This document shows positions 1 through 7,149 of a DNA stretch of 15,536 nt, one piece after another. Origin of the DNA: CAVPRW01 sp046727435 [NCBI: bacterium] (GTDB lineage Bacteria; Tectomicrobia; Entotheonellia; J063); assembly GCA_046727435.1 (NCBI GenBank), contig JBKPCR010000519.1:1-15536 (forward strand), written 5' to 3'. The position numbers and the translations under genes were made by a program. Each line of letters begins with the position of its first letter. Within the stretch, counting starts at the first letter, position 1. The notes below the pieces were generated by a model. The model did no database searches, was not told the DNA's origin, and saw only the letters and a list, made by a program, of their open reading frames with translations.

Positions 1-1
1 C

Positions 2-256
2 GCCGTCATCATTGGTGATGCCGACTTTGCCAGCAACTCCTTCTTCCCCTATATGGCCAATGGCGATCTCGCCTTGTCCATGGTGCGTTGGCTGGTGCGC
101 GAGGACCGCTCCCCTGCTGTGGCTTCGCGTATTCCAGTCCCACCTCTCATGCTCCTCACCAGGCCACAGATGCGGCAGATTTTCTTGGTGACTGAGGTGC
201 TGCTGCCGCTTGGTACCCTTGCGATCGGGGCTTTTGTATGGTGGAAACGTCGGTAA
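2..256 (+). CDS. C-terminal end of a GldG-like ABC transport auxiliary protein (5' truncated by window)
   Basis: The frame is open from base 2 and ends at TAA 254-256, so only the last 84 residues are visible. They begin with a small hydrophobic strand and an acidic turn (VIIGDADFASN), as in the end of the extracytoplasmic domain of GldG-type proteins. A short loop follows, then a single C-terminal membrane helix (about residues 59-80, IFLVTEVLLPLGTLAIGAFV) closed by the basic tail WWKRR. This is the expected topology of a GldG-type accessory subunit anchored beside an ABC permease. The next gene, DUF4340-like, overlaps its last 19 bases, an arrangement common in these gliding-like ABC clusters (ATPase, permease, GldG, DUF4340). 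The family call rests on this short tail plus the neighbour. The transported substrate cannot be told. Confidence 0.6.
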   Translation, partial: AVIIGDADFASNSFFPYMANGDLALSMVRWLVREDRSPAVASRIPVPPLMLLTRPQMRQIFLVTEVLLPLGTLAIGAFVWWKRR

Positions 257-873
257 AGCGCCGCCGAGCGCGTAGTAGGCCATGGTTGTCAGTCATCCTG
301 GCGCTGCTTGCGGTGGCATTCATTGTTGCGATGGTGCTGACTGGCTCGCTGCCCGAGACCCGGCAGCTTGCCAAGTTCGAGGCCAAGGGCATGCTCAAGG
401 TATCCCCAGAGCATGTCCGCGGGGTAGAGTTGCGCGTTGGCGAGCACACGGCGACCTTTGTGCGCGCCTCCGATAAGGCATGGGTGCAGAGCGGTCGCCA
501 GGGTGTTCTCACTGGCGAGTTGCTCAAGCATCTCACCGAGGCCATTCTCCTCATGCACACATCGGGGCCGGTGCGGGTGATGCGCCATGACGAATACCAC
601 GGAACACCCTTGCAGGAATTTGGCCTCGATCGGCCGCGCTACTCAGTGGCGCTCTCCGACGGGCAGCGTCTGCTCCTCGAGGTGAGCTTCGGTGGGCACA
701 ACCCGCAGGATCTGCTGCAGTATATGCAGCTCAAAGCCAGTGATGACATATATCTGATGTCGCGCTTTGTCGGGCAAGCCTGGGAGCACTTGTGGGAGCA
801 CGTGATGGACGAGTCTGTCTCGCGGCATCGGGGGGAATGCCAGCGCGACAGCTGGCGCTCTTCGCGTTGCTGA
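238..873 (+). CDS. DUF4340-like membrane-anchored protein, probably frameshifted near its C-terminus
   Basis: The start overlaps the upstream stop by 19 bases, which suggests translational coupling. The 211-residue product has a basic N-terminus (KRRRARSR), one membrane helix (about residues 16-36, WLSVILALLAVAFIVAMVLT) and then a soluble extracytoplasmic region. That region has repeated short beta units such as VRGVELRVGEHTATFVR and LQEFGLDRPRYSVALSDGQ; the 'FGLDRP..V.L.DG..L.L..G' pattern is typical of DUF4340. The last residues (after about 197, HRGECQRDSWRSSRC) look unlike the rest. If one G is added to the G6 run at 830-835, the frame instead continues to TAG 930-932 with a hydrophobic tail starting GGMPARQLALFALLNLG. 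The lesion may be a sequencing or assembly indel, or a true mutation. The role is presumably accessory to the ABC system upstream; its biochemistry is unknown. Confidence 0.65.
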   Translation: MVETSVKRRRARSRPWLSVILALLAVAFIVAMVLTGSLPETRQLAKFEAKGMLKVSPEHVRGVELRVGEHTATFVRASDKAWVQSGRQGVLTGELLKHLTEAILLMHTSGPVRVMRHDEYHGTPLQEFGLDRPRYSVALSDGQRLLLEVSFGGHNPQDLLQYMQLKASDDIYLMSRFVGQAWEHLWEHVMDESVSRHRGECQRDSWRSSRC

Positions 874-936
874 ACCTGGGTGTTGTCGAGTCGCTCGCCA
901 ACGGGCTGCTCAGGATAAGAGGGGAGCTGTAGGGTA

Positions 937-3882
937 TCAACCCGCCCCGCCCCTCAGCGACGCCAGGACGGTCTGCGCCTGAGGCAGCCAGAACGTCATG
1001 CCCATGGCGCGGTAGCGCTCGATGGCAGCGGACAGTGCCGTGTGGGCCTGCTCCTGCCGATCGAGCTTAGCATAGAGCACGCCAAGACCCAGATGACAGT
1101 GGGCCTGGACCGGGCGCATGCCGAGTTCCTCGGCCAAGGCGAGAGCCTGCCGGTAGAAGGTTTCGGCCTTCTCGACCTCCAGGGGGTCGCACTGCACGGC
1201 GATCTCGCCGAGGAGCTGGAGCGCCCACGCCTGGAAGCCTCGTTCCTGGCGCTTACGGGCCAGAACGAGCGCGCGCTCGGCCTGCGCCCTGGCTTCCTGC
1301 AGGCGGCCGGTCAGCAGATAGCCCTGGCTCAGTTTAGGGAGCGAAATCGAAACGTGGCCTCCTTCCATCGAGGCCTCTTGCTCCACCGCCTGCTCCAGCA
1401 GCGGGAGCGCCTCGGCAAGGCGCCCTGCCAGCGCATATGCGAGGCCCAAGGACGCTGCGCACTCAGGAAACCAGTCCAGGTTGTGCCATCGGCGGCAGAG
1501 GTCGAGGCTCCGTTCGAGGATGGAGATGGCGGGCTGGAGAGCTCCTCTGACGAGATACAAACACCCGAGACTTGCGTGGGCGGCGCAATGGCTGGTGGGA
1601 AAATCGCCGGCCTCGGCGAGCCGTACCGCCTCTGCACCGAGGGCCAAGCCCTCGCCAAATTCCCCGCGTTGGGTCAAACAGTAGACAAGCCAGCTCCGGG
1701 CATGCACAGGGAGGGAAATAGACTCTCCCGAGACATCGCCACTCTCCGGGGCAGACCCTATGATATCCCGGAAACAGTCGCTCGCGCGCTGATAGTCGCC
1801 CTGGAAGTAGGCGGTTTGGCCCAGGCGTAGGGTCGACCAGGCCTGCAGGATGCTGTCCCCCAGGGTGACCGCGAGCGTCGCCGCGCGCTGCGCCCACGCC
1901 ATCGCCTGGTCATAGGCGCCGGTCCGCCTGAAGTACGCAGCAAATTCGTCTGCGACCGACGCCAGCCGCCGGTGATCCCCGAGCACCTCAGCGAGGCGCT
2001 CGGCCTCACGCAAGGAGTCGAAGAGCTGGTGAAAAGCGCCCAGCGGAAAGAGGGACTCGTGCAGGGCGAAGCGGAGATCGATCGCCTGGGCGAGCGTCTC
2101 GGGCGCGGTGGGGAGCTGTTGCAGGGCCGGCAATGCCTGCTCATAGAAGGCCACAGCCTCCTGATGGGCGCCGCGCCGGCCGGCCTGCTGTCCGGCTTGC
2201 CTTAAATACGGCACGGCCTGCGGGATCAGACGGCCACGCACGAAATGCATCGCTAAGGCTGCCGCCATCTCCCCTGTATCCTCCCCGAAGCCCTGTGCCA
2301 GTCGGGTCCCGATGCGCGCATGCCACCGGGTCTGGCGACCGGCCGGGACCCGCTGATATAAGACGTCTTGATATAAGGCGTGGAGAAAGCCATAACAAGT
2401 GGCCACTGTGCCATCGAGCCACTCCGCTCGGCCGCGTATTTGGAGAAATTCACCTTGGTGGGCCAACGCCGTGCACCGCGCTTCCACGACATCTTCGGCA
2501 CGCTCCAGGGCCGCCGCGATCGTCGCGGCGGAGAACTCGACCCCCGCCACACTCGCGGCGTCGAGCAGCATCTGATCATCGGGACTGAGGTGGGCGAGTT
2601 GGATCTCGATCAGCGCCCGGAGATTCGCCGGGACTATGGCGGTGATCCTCTCTAACCCGTCCCGCACGTCCCACCCGTCTGGCCCTTCTCGCACCACCTG
2701 CCGACGGACGAGCTCATCGACCATGGCGATCAGGAACAAGGGATTCCCATGGGTGCGCTGATGCAGCACATGCGACAGGTCTGCCGCCAGCTGGGTGTCA
2801 CCGAACCGCCGGCAGAGATAAGCAGCAACATCGGCCTCGGACAAATAGTCGAGCACTAACTCCACGCACTGCCCGTGCTGCCGGAGCTCGGTGAGGACGG
2901 TCCGTAACAGATGGGCATGGACAATAGCCTCAACGGGGCGATAGGTCCCGAGAATCAAGAGGCGGGCGGGGTCGGGACGACGGCCGACGTAAGCGAGCCA
3001 TTCCAGCGTGGCGCGATCACTCCAATGGAGATCTTCCAACACGAGCACCACTGACCGCTCCCCCGTGAAGACGTCCAGGGCTTCGGTCAGCTCGCGCAGC
3101 ATCCGCGTCTGGGCCGTGTGACCCATCATGCGCTGGAGCGCCTCCCACTCGTCGGGTGGCAGCAGCGCCGGCATCTGCACCAACCAGCTCGGGGCATACT
3201 GGCGCAGTACCGACACCAGACGTGTGCCCTCCGGTCCCCGGCACAGGCGTCCCAGCGCTTCCAGCACGGGTAAATAAGGCTCCCCCGCGCCATACGATTC
3301 CACACACTGCCCGTGCCCCAGCATAAAGGTCTCTACAGCGGCCACCTGGGTGACAAAAGTGTCGACCAAGGCGGACTTGCCGATGCCGGTCTCCCCAGCG
3401 ATGATTCCCACCTGCCGCGTCCCCTGGAGCGCCGTGGTGAACCACTGGTGCAGCTCGGCCAATTCGACCTCTCGCCCGACAAAGAGTTCGGCAGGAATGA
3501 GGGCGACAGGCTGGGGCATGCGCCTCGTACCCGCCGTCTGGTGTCCCACTGGAGACGGCTCCACCATCGCAACCGGGGCAATGAACCGATACCCCCGACT
3601 GTGCACCGTCTGGATAAATTGTGGGTTATGCGCCCGATCTCCTAACATCCGACGCAGATGGCGAATCGCTGCGGTCAAGACGGATTCACTCACTGCTGTC
3701 TTGGGCCAGACCGCCTCCAGCAGGGCGTCTTTGGTCACGAGCTGGTCGGCCTGGGTTACCAAGCAGCAGAGCACCGCAAAGGGTTTCGGCTGAAGTGGGA
3801 TCACCTCCTGGCCGCGCCACAGGCGCTCGTCGCGCCGATCGAGCCGGAACGGCCCAAACATGAAGCACTGCAGCTCCTGCAT
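937..3882 (-). CDS. Winged-helix (OmpR-type) / AAA ATPase / TPR transcriptional regulator
   Basis: A 981-residue regulator. Residues about 1-105 form an OmpR/CadC-type winged helix: FGPFRLDRRDERLWRGQ, QPKPFAVLCCLV, then the recognition/wing segment ending QFIQTVHSRGYRFI. A linker leads to an AAA-type ATPase beginning FVGREVELAEL, with Walker A GETGIGKS (about 163-170) and a Walker B-like VVLVLEDLHWSD (about 278-289). The C-terminal half is alpha-helical and rich in A/L/E pairs such as ALALAEELGM and ALPLLEQAVEQEA, typical of tetratricopeptide repeats. There is no receiver domain and no membrane helix, so it should be a cytoplasmic regulator controlled by nucleotide and ligand or protein binding. 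I chose ATG 3882 because GGGAGAG lies just upstream; a GTG at 3921 is in frame but lacks such a site. It is divergent from the small-protein/GMC operon, the obvious candidate target. Its stop lies 4 bp beyond the possible extended end of the DUF4340 gene. Confidence 0.9.
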   Translation of the reverse strand: MQELQCFMFGPFRLDRRDERLWRGQEVIPLQPKPFAVLCCLVTQADQLVTKDALLEAVWPKTAVSESVLTAAIRHLRRMLGDRAHNPQFIQTVHSRGYRFIAPVAMVEPSPVGHQTAGTRRMPQPVALIPAELFVGREVELAELHQWFTTALQGTRQVGIIAGETGIGKSALVDTFVTQVAAVETFMLGHGQCVESYGAGEPYLPVLEALGRLCRGPEGTRLVSVLRQYAPSWLVQMPALLPPDEWEALQRMMGHTAQTRMLRELTEALDVFTGERSVVLVLEDLHWSDRATLEWLAYVGRRPDPARLLILGTYRPVEAIVHAHLLRTVLTELRQHGQCVELVLDYLSEADVAAYLCRRFGDTQLAADLSHVLHQRTHGNPLFLIAMVDELVRRQVVREGPDGWDVRDGLERITAIVPANLRALIEIQLAHLSPDDQMLLDAASVAGVEFSAATIAAALERAEDVVEARCTALAHQGEFLQIRGRAEWLDGTVATCYGFLHALYQDVLYQRVPAGRQTRWHARIGTRLAQGFGEDTGEMAAALAMHFVRGRLIPQAVPYLRQAGQQAGRRGAHQEAVAFYEQALPALQQLPTAPETLAQAIDLRFALHESLFPLGAFHQLFDSLREAERLAEVLGDHRRLASVADEFAAYFRRTGAYDQAMAWAQRAATLAVTLGDSILQAWSTLRLGQTAYFQGDYQRASDCFRDIIGSAPESGDVSGESISLPVHARSWLVYCLTQRGEFGEGLALGAEAVRLAEAGDFPTSHCAAHASLGCLYLVRGALQPAISILERSLDLCRRWHNLDWFPECAASLGLAYALAGRLAEALPLLEQAVEQEASMEGGHVSISLPKLSQGYLLTGRLQEARAQAERALVLARKRQERGFQAWALQLLGEIAVQCDPLEVEKAETFYRQALALAEELGMRPVQAHCHLGLGVLYAKLDRQEQAHTALSAAIERYRAMGMTFWLPQAQTVLASLRGGAG

Positions 3883-3938
3883 AGCTCTCCCTTGCCTCGT
3901 CAACAAGCGAGGCAGACTCACTCCACGTCGGACAATTT

Positions 3939-3954
3939 TCAGATGTTTGTCAGA
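3939..3954. repeat. Tandem TCAGA direct repeat, candidate binding site of the winged-helix regulator
   Basis: TCAGA occurs at 3939-3943 and again at 3950-3954, one helical turn (11 bp) apart. OmpR-family winged helices usually bind as head-to-tail pairs on direct repeats spaced by about 10-11 bp. A third TCAGA is at 4010-4014. A five-base repeat is weak evidence alone; its place upstream of a gene for such a regulator is what makes it a candidate. Confidence 0.3.
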
Positions 3955-3997
3955 ATTTTTTCACAACTTCTTCGGGACTGTATCCTACGCATAAGAC

Positions 3998-4013
3998 TAT
4001 ACTGAGGTCTCAG
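3998..4013 (+). promoter_or_regulatory. Candidate -10 (TATACT) overlapping palindrome CTGAGGTCTCAG
   Basis: TATACT at 3998-4003 matches the -10 consensus at five of six positions and lies 58 bp before the ATG of the small protein. It overlaps a perfect 5-bp inverted repeat with a 2-base centre, CTGAG-GT-CTCAG (4002-4013), placed where an operator would block or shape initiation. There is no convincing -35 hexamer 16-18 bp upstream, so transcription would probably need an activator. Low certainty. Confidence 0.3.
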
Positions 4014-4060
4014 AGCCAGGATCACCTATGTGCACGCCCCTATCACCACAGGAGTATACC

Positions 4061-4282
4061 ATGATGCCACTCGCAGACAACCCCGCCCACTTGTCGGTCC
4101 ACCGCGCCTGTGTCGTCCCGTTCCAGGCTGACACGGTGGTTGAGCAGGGACACCTGGTTGGGCGGGTGGAACACGTGGTCTCAGGTCAGGCGACCGACTT
4201 TCAGTCGCTGGAGATGCTGCTGGCGTTCATCGCCCAGGTGCTCCGCGAGGCGCGCGATCGCGCCGCCGACCACCGGGCGTGA
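4061..4282 (+). CDS. Small conserved-looking protein of unknown function (73 aa) upstream of GMC oxidoreductase
   Basis: The product is small and soluble, with no membrane segment or signal peptide. Its core reads LVGRVEHVVSGQATDFQSLEMLLAFIAQVL. I associate the pattern 'GRVEHVVSGQ..xFxSLExLLAFxxxVL' with short uncharacterised bacterial proteins; this is from memory and cannot be checked here. The N-terminal part could form a small beta-sheet (VVPFQADTVVEQGHLVGRVEHV) followed by a C-terminal helix ending in a charged tail. I chose ATG 4061 because AGGAG sits 6 bases upstream; the upstream ATG 4028 has no such site. The gap to the GMC gene is only 24 bp, so the two are very likely one transcript. 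No function can be assigned; one possibility is an accessory or sensing partner of the oxidoreductase or the divergent regulator. Confidence 0.75.
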   Translation: MMPLADNPAHLSVHRACVVPFQADTVVEQGHLVGRVEHVVSGQATDFQSLEMLLAFIAQVLREARDRAADHRA

Positions 4283-4306
4283 AGGGGAAATCACAGGGAG
4301 GAGACC

Positions 4307-5857
4307 ATGCGATATGACATCATCATCATCGGTGCCGGATCTGCTGGCAGTACCTTGGCCGCTCGGCTGTCCGAGGACTCAGACCGGTCGGTGCTGCTGT
4401 TAGAGGCGGGGCCAGATTATCCGGAGTTCGACTATCTCCCGGAAGACCTCAAGTGGGGAGGGAATTTCTTGATGTCCGCCTTTGGCCCCCACAACTGGGG
4501 CTACGTGGCCACTGCTACCCCACAGCAGCCCAATCCTGTCCCCGTGCCCCGTGGTAAGGGGACCGGCGGCTCCAGCGCCATCAATGCCCAGTTCCTCCTC
4601 CGAGGCGTCCCAGAGGATTACGACAACTGGGCGGCTTGGGGCAACGAGGAGTGGGCTTTCACCAAGGTCCTGCCGTATTTGCGGAAGCTGGAGATGGATC
4701 TGGAATTCAGTGGCGACTTCCACGGCTCCCACGGCCCCATTCCGGTGCACCGCCTGAAGCGGGGAGAGATGCTCCCCCATGCCCAGGCTTTTTATGCGGC
4801 GTGCCTGGCGGCAGGTTTCCCCGAGTGCCCGGACCAGAACCACCCTGAGTCCACGGGCATCGGTCCCGCGCCGTCGAACAACCGTGATGGCGTCCGTGTG
4901 AGCACGGCCCTAGCGTACCTTGACCGGGCCCGCCACCGCCTGAACCTCACCATCAGGGGTAACATGTTGGCCACGCGCATCTTGTTCGATGGCAAGCGTG
5001 CGAGAGGTGTAGAAGCTGAGAGTGGCGGGCAGAGGTTCACGGTCGAAGGCGACCAGATCGTGCTGAGCTCCGGGGCCATCGCTTCGCCGCACCTGCTGCT
5101 GCTGTCCGGCGTGGGGCCGGCAGAGCATGTAAGAAGCCTGGACATCGAGGTGGTCCATGACCTGCCTGGGGTGGGCCAGAACCTACGAGACCATCCCTAC
5201 GTCCTGCTGTTGTTCCGGGAAACGGGACAGGCGCCCGACTTAGGACGGACGGCTGTCCAAGTGATCCTGCGCTACACAGCCGAGGGGTCCACGACTCGTA
5301 ATGATATGCAGATTGGCCCTCTCTCCCTGGACAGCGCGTACATGCCCCCCGATAGCCCAATCGCCAGAGGTGAGGTCTGCTTCGGCTTGTACGCGAATAT
5401 TCAGAAGGCGGTCAGCGTCGGGGAACTGAAGCTCACCTCGAGGGACCCTCACGTCCAACCCTCTCTGGACTACCGATACCTCTCGGACCCCTGGGATCGG
5501 GAGCGCTTGCGCCAGGCGGTACGCCTGGCCCTCCGACTGGCTGAACATCCAGCGTTCAAAGACATCATCCTGGAACGGGTCTCCCTGACCGACGCTGACC
5601 TCGCGTCTGATGCAGCCCTGGATTCCTGGCTATTACGGAACATCGGTATGGCCGGGTTTCACTCCGCAGGCACGTGTAAGATGGGGCCGGCCTTGGACCC
5701 GATGGCCGTCGTGGACCAGTTCTGCCGAGTCCACGGTCTGCAAGGACTGCGGGTGGTGGATGCGTCAGTGATGCCCGATGTGATCCGGGCCAACACCAAC
5801 ACCACCACGATCATGATTGCCGAGCGGGTGGCGGACTGGATGAAGGAAGGCCGATAG
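4307..5857 (+). CDS. GMC-family FAD-dependent oxidoreductase (choline/alcohol dehydrogenase-like)
   Basis: A complete 516-residue GMC oxidoreductase of normal length. The N-terminal FAD-binding motif is IIIGAGSAGS (residues 6-15), with the ribose-binding acidic residue following in LLLEAGPD. GMC signature 1 is PRGKGTGGSSAINAQF (81-96) and signature 2 is GAIASPHLLLLSGVGP (256-271). The C-terminal active site has FHSAGTCKMG with catalytic His452, and the second catalytic position falls in the NTNTTTIMIAE segment, probably Asn498, as in choline dehydrogenases and oxidases. Members oxidise alcohols, passing hydride to FAD and then to oxygen or a quinone/electron carrier; the substrate is not readable from sequence. 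No signal peptide is present, so it is cytoplasmic. GGGAGG lies just upstream of ATG 4307. It follows the 73-residue protein by 24 bp and is divergent from the winged-helix regulator. Confidence 0.95.
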   Translation: MRYDIIIIGAGSAGSTLAARLSEDSDRSVLLLEAGPDYPEFDYLPEDLKWGGNFLMSAFGPHNWGYVATATPQQPNPVPVPRGKGTGGSSAINAQFLLRGVPEDYDNWAAWGNEEWAFTKVLPYLRKLEMDLEFSGDFHGSHGPIPVHRLKRGEMLPHAQAFYAACLAAGFPECPDQNHPESTGIGPAPSNNRDGVRVSTALAYLDRARHRLNLTIRGNMLATRILFDGKRARGVEAESGGQRFTVEGDQIVLSSGAIASPHLLLLSGVGPAEHVRSLDIEVVHDLPGVGQNLRDHPYVLLLFRETGQAPDLGRTAVQVILRYTAEGSTTRNDMQIGPLSLDSAYMPPDSPIARGEVCFGLYANIQKAVSVGELKLTSRDPHVQPSLDYRYLSDPWDRERLRQAVRLALRLAEHPAFKDIILERVSLTDADLASDAALDSWLLRNIGMAGFHSAGTCKMGPALDPMAVVDQFCRVHGLQGLRVVDASVMPDVIRANTNTTTIMIAERVADWMKEGR

Positions 5858-5888
5858 AAAGAAGGGATAGGACTGGTTCACTCACACT

Positions 5889-5920
5889 CACGCGGAGTGA
5901 AGCTGACCTTACTCCGTGTG
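5889..5920. terminator. Imperfect hairpin after the GMC gene, possible terminator
   Basis: CACGCGGAGT (5889-5898) and ACTCCGTGTG (5911-5920) form a 10-bp stem with one mismatch around a 12-base loop, 32 bp past the GMC stop. No T tract follows, so if it ends transcription it is not a classical intrinsic terminator. Position and symmetry are the only evidence. Confidence 0.35.
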
Positions 5921-6149
5921 CGCCAGCTCGCAAACCAGCAACTGCTGTGCTGGGAACCGATATGGCGTCCGACGCCTTGGCACACACGCATGATACATCG
6001 CCATGAATTTCCGGAACGTCATTGGGAGCAGGGAGCCCTGCGGCGAGACAAACCATGTGAGGTAAGCGGGAGCGGAGCCAACGCAGGAGGGTGTCGGCTC
6101 CGCTCCCGCTTCCGGGCTTGGCCCGTTCGGCTGCAAAGGGGTCTGAGAC
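5921..6149. other. Gene-poor spacer before the phosphatase/MFS remnants
   Basis: Together with the end of the GMC gene this makes about 290 bp without a convincing gene. It holds the strong 16-bp inverted repeat at 6064-6111. A minus-strand open frame (6056 to 5909, containing SPQGSLLPMTFRKFM and RTPYRFPAQQLLVCELAHTE) has a protein-like composition, but no start or family that I recognise. It may be a gene remnant. Confidence 0.4.
6064..6111. repeat. Perfect 16-bp inverted repeat (strong hairpin)
   Basis: AAGCGGGAGCGGAGCC (6064-6079) is exactly matched by GGCTCCGCTCCCGCTT (6096-6111) around a 16-base loop. As RNA it gives a very stable GC-rich stem on either strand. It ends 38 bp before the phosphatase ATG. 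No T run follows. It could be a Rho-independent-like terminator, a leader structure, a small repeat (MITE/REP-like) element, or an end of a lost mobile element next to the rearranged locus. Confidence 0.8.
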
Positions 6150-6371
6150 ATGTCGCGTCACATCTATTTCATCACCCATCCTGATGTCGTAATCGATCCC
6201 TCGATCCCTGTCCCGCAGTGGCCCCTCTCCGAGTATGGCCGGAGCCACATACGGCGCCCACTCTGCCGGGCCTGGATCCCGCATATTGCGGCAACCTACT
6301 GCAGTACCGAGCAGAAAGCCATTGATAGTGCGGTCATTCTCTCCAAGGCAACCGCCATTCCATTTCACCAC
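6150..6371 (+). pseudogene. N-terminal fragment of a histidine phosphatase (phosphoglycerate mutase-like) gene
   Basis: ATG 6150 has AAAGGGG upstream. The first 74 residues read as the start of a branch of the histidine phosphatase superfamily: MSRHIYFITHPDVVIDPSIP, then VPQWPLSEYGRSHIR, then ATYCSTEQKAIDSAVILS (about 48-65). In this branch THP stands where classical members have RHG, and CSTExKAIDTA corresponds to the usual 'SxxxRAxxTA' element. After IPFHH (about residue 74) the expected continuation, including the second half of the active site, is missing. The frame instead runs into DNA coding for a transporter in another frame. The fragment cannot be an active phosphatase. The open frame runs on past the junction, but its translation there is not protein-like. 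The family is clear to me by pattern; the exact junction is uncertain by about 10 bases. Confidence 0.75.
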
Positions 6372-7002
6372 CCCAGTGGGAACCGGCTTCTGGATCGTGT
6401 TTCTGTTCTTCGTGACGTCAAGCCAGGTCAACGCATTCCTGCCGTTGGTGGTGCAAGTCCTACACGGCGTCTCACCACTGGGAGCCGGGTACTTCACCGT
6501 GTTGCGGCCGCTGGCCTGGACGGCCAGCGCGTTGTACACGGCGGGCCTGCAGGGCCGCCGTGTACGCCTCGTGACTCTGCTAGGGCCGCTGGTGGTCACA
6601 AGTGGGGTCGTGGGCCAGGCGGCCGTGGTGCTCGATGGACCGCTGTTCCTGCTCGGGGGCTTTGGAGCACTGAGCGGGATCGGCTATGGGTTGTGCTACG
6701 CCCACCTCATCAGCTGGACCATGGCTGCGGCCCGCCCAGGGGAGGAAGATCGTACCGGCTCCTGGATTCCCATGGGCAGCCAGCTGGGGACCGCCTTCGG
6801 CGCGGCCATTGCCGGTGTCGTGGCGAACACCGCCGGCCTGGCGGCGGGCATGTCACCGTCTACCGTGGCCGCGGCGGCGACGTGGGTGTACGGACTGAGC
6901 GTCGTGGCGCCGGTGACCATCGCGGTGCTCACCTTCCGGGTCCTGTGGTGCCGTCAGCCTGTATGGCCTCCATTTGGCGCGAAGCCACTTGGTGCCAAGT
7001 GA
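6370..7002 (+). pseudogene. C-terminal half of an MFS transporter (DHA2-like exporter), N-terminus missing
   Basis: From about 6370 to TGA 7000-7002 the frame encodes about 210 residues of membrane protein. It starts at PVGTGFWIVFLFFV and contains about six hydrophobic helices. Recognisable pieces are FLPLVVQVLHGVSPLGAGYF, GIGYGLCYAHLISWTMAAA, the conserved ARPGEEDRTGSWIP loop, QLGTAFGAAIAGVVANTAGL and a last helix before the stop. This is the second half of a 14-helix DHA2-type drug/metabolite exporter. The first half (about 200-250 residues) is absent; upstream DNA in this frame is low-quality translation, and the phosphatase fragment lies there in a different frame. A methionine at 6235 is in frame but sits inside the phosphatase region, so it is not a natural start. 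It is most likely non-functional. Confidence 0.75.
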
Positions 7003-7030
7003 GTCCCAGGACTGCGAACAGGGCTCCAAG

Positions 7031-7067
7031 GGAGGGGGGGAGGTGTCTCACTATCACCTCTCCCTCT
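7031..7067. terminator. Hairpin between convergent MFS remnant and S9 peptidase
   Basis: GAGGTG (7040-7045) pairs with CACCTC (7055-7060) around the 9-base loop TCTCACTAT. Outside this the G-rich left arm (7031-7039) continues to pair with the CT-rich right arm (7061-7067) through G-C and G-U pairs. The right arm is followed by TTTC. The element lies between two genes that point toward each other, as expected for a bidirectional terminator, but the T tract is weak. Confidence 0.5.
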
Positions 7068-7149
7068 TTCTCACAATTTGCAAATTCGAGCCACAATCTC
7101 CAGGGGGTCCAGATTGAACGGGTTTCGACTCATCAGGCGCATTTTTGTG

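Larger units (their letters stand above)
3883..4060. promoter_or_regulatory. Shared divergent intergenic region between the regulator and the small-protein/GMC operon
   Basis: This 178-bp region is more AT-rich than its surroundings and must carry the promoters for both directions. It contains a direct repeat TCAGA at 3939-3943 and 3950-3954 (11-bp spacing), a run of T at about 3955-3961, and a TATACT (3998-4003) overlapping a short palindrome. No strong -35/-10 pair at 17-bp spacing was found for either direction, which fits activator-dependent promoters. The role in regulation is inferred from position only. Confidence 0.5.

Noticed and set aside
1042-1830. 262-residue plus-strand open frame antisense to the large regulator
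   Set aside because: It is a mirror of the TPR region; high GC and alternating A/L/E codons keep the opposite strand open. No ribosome-binding site or family features.
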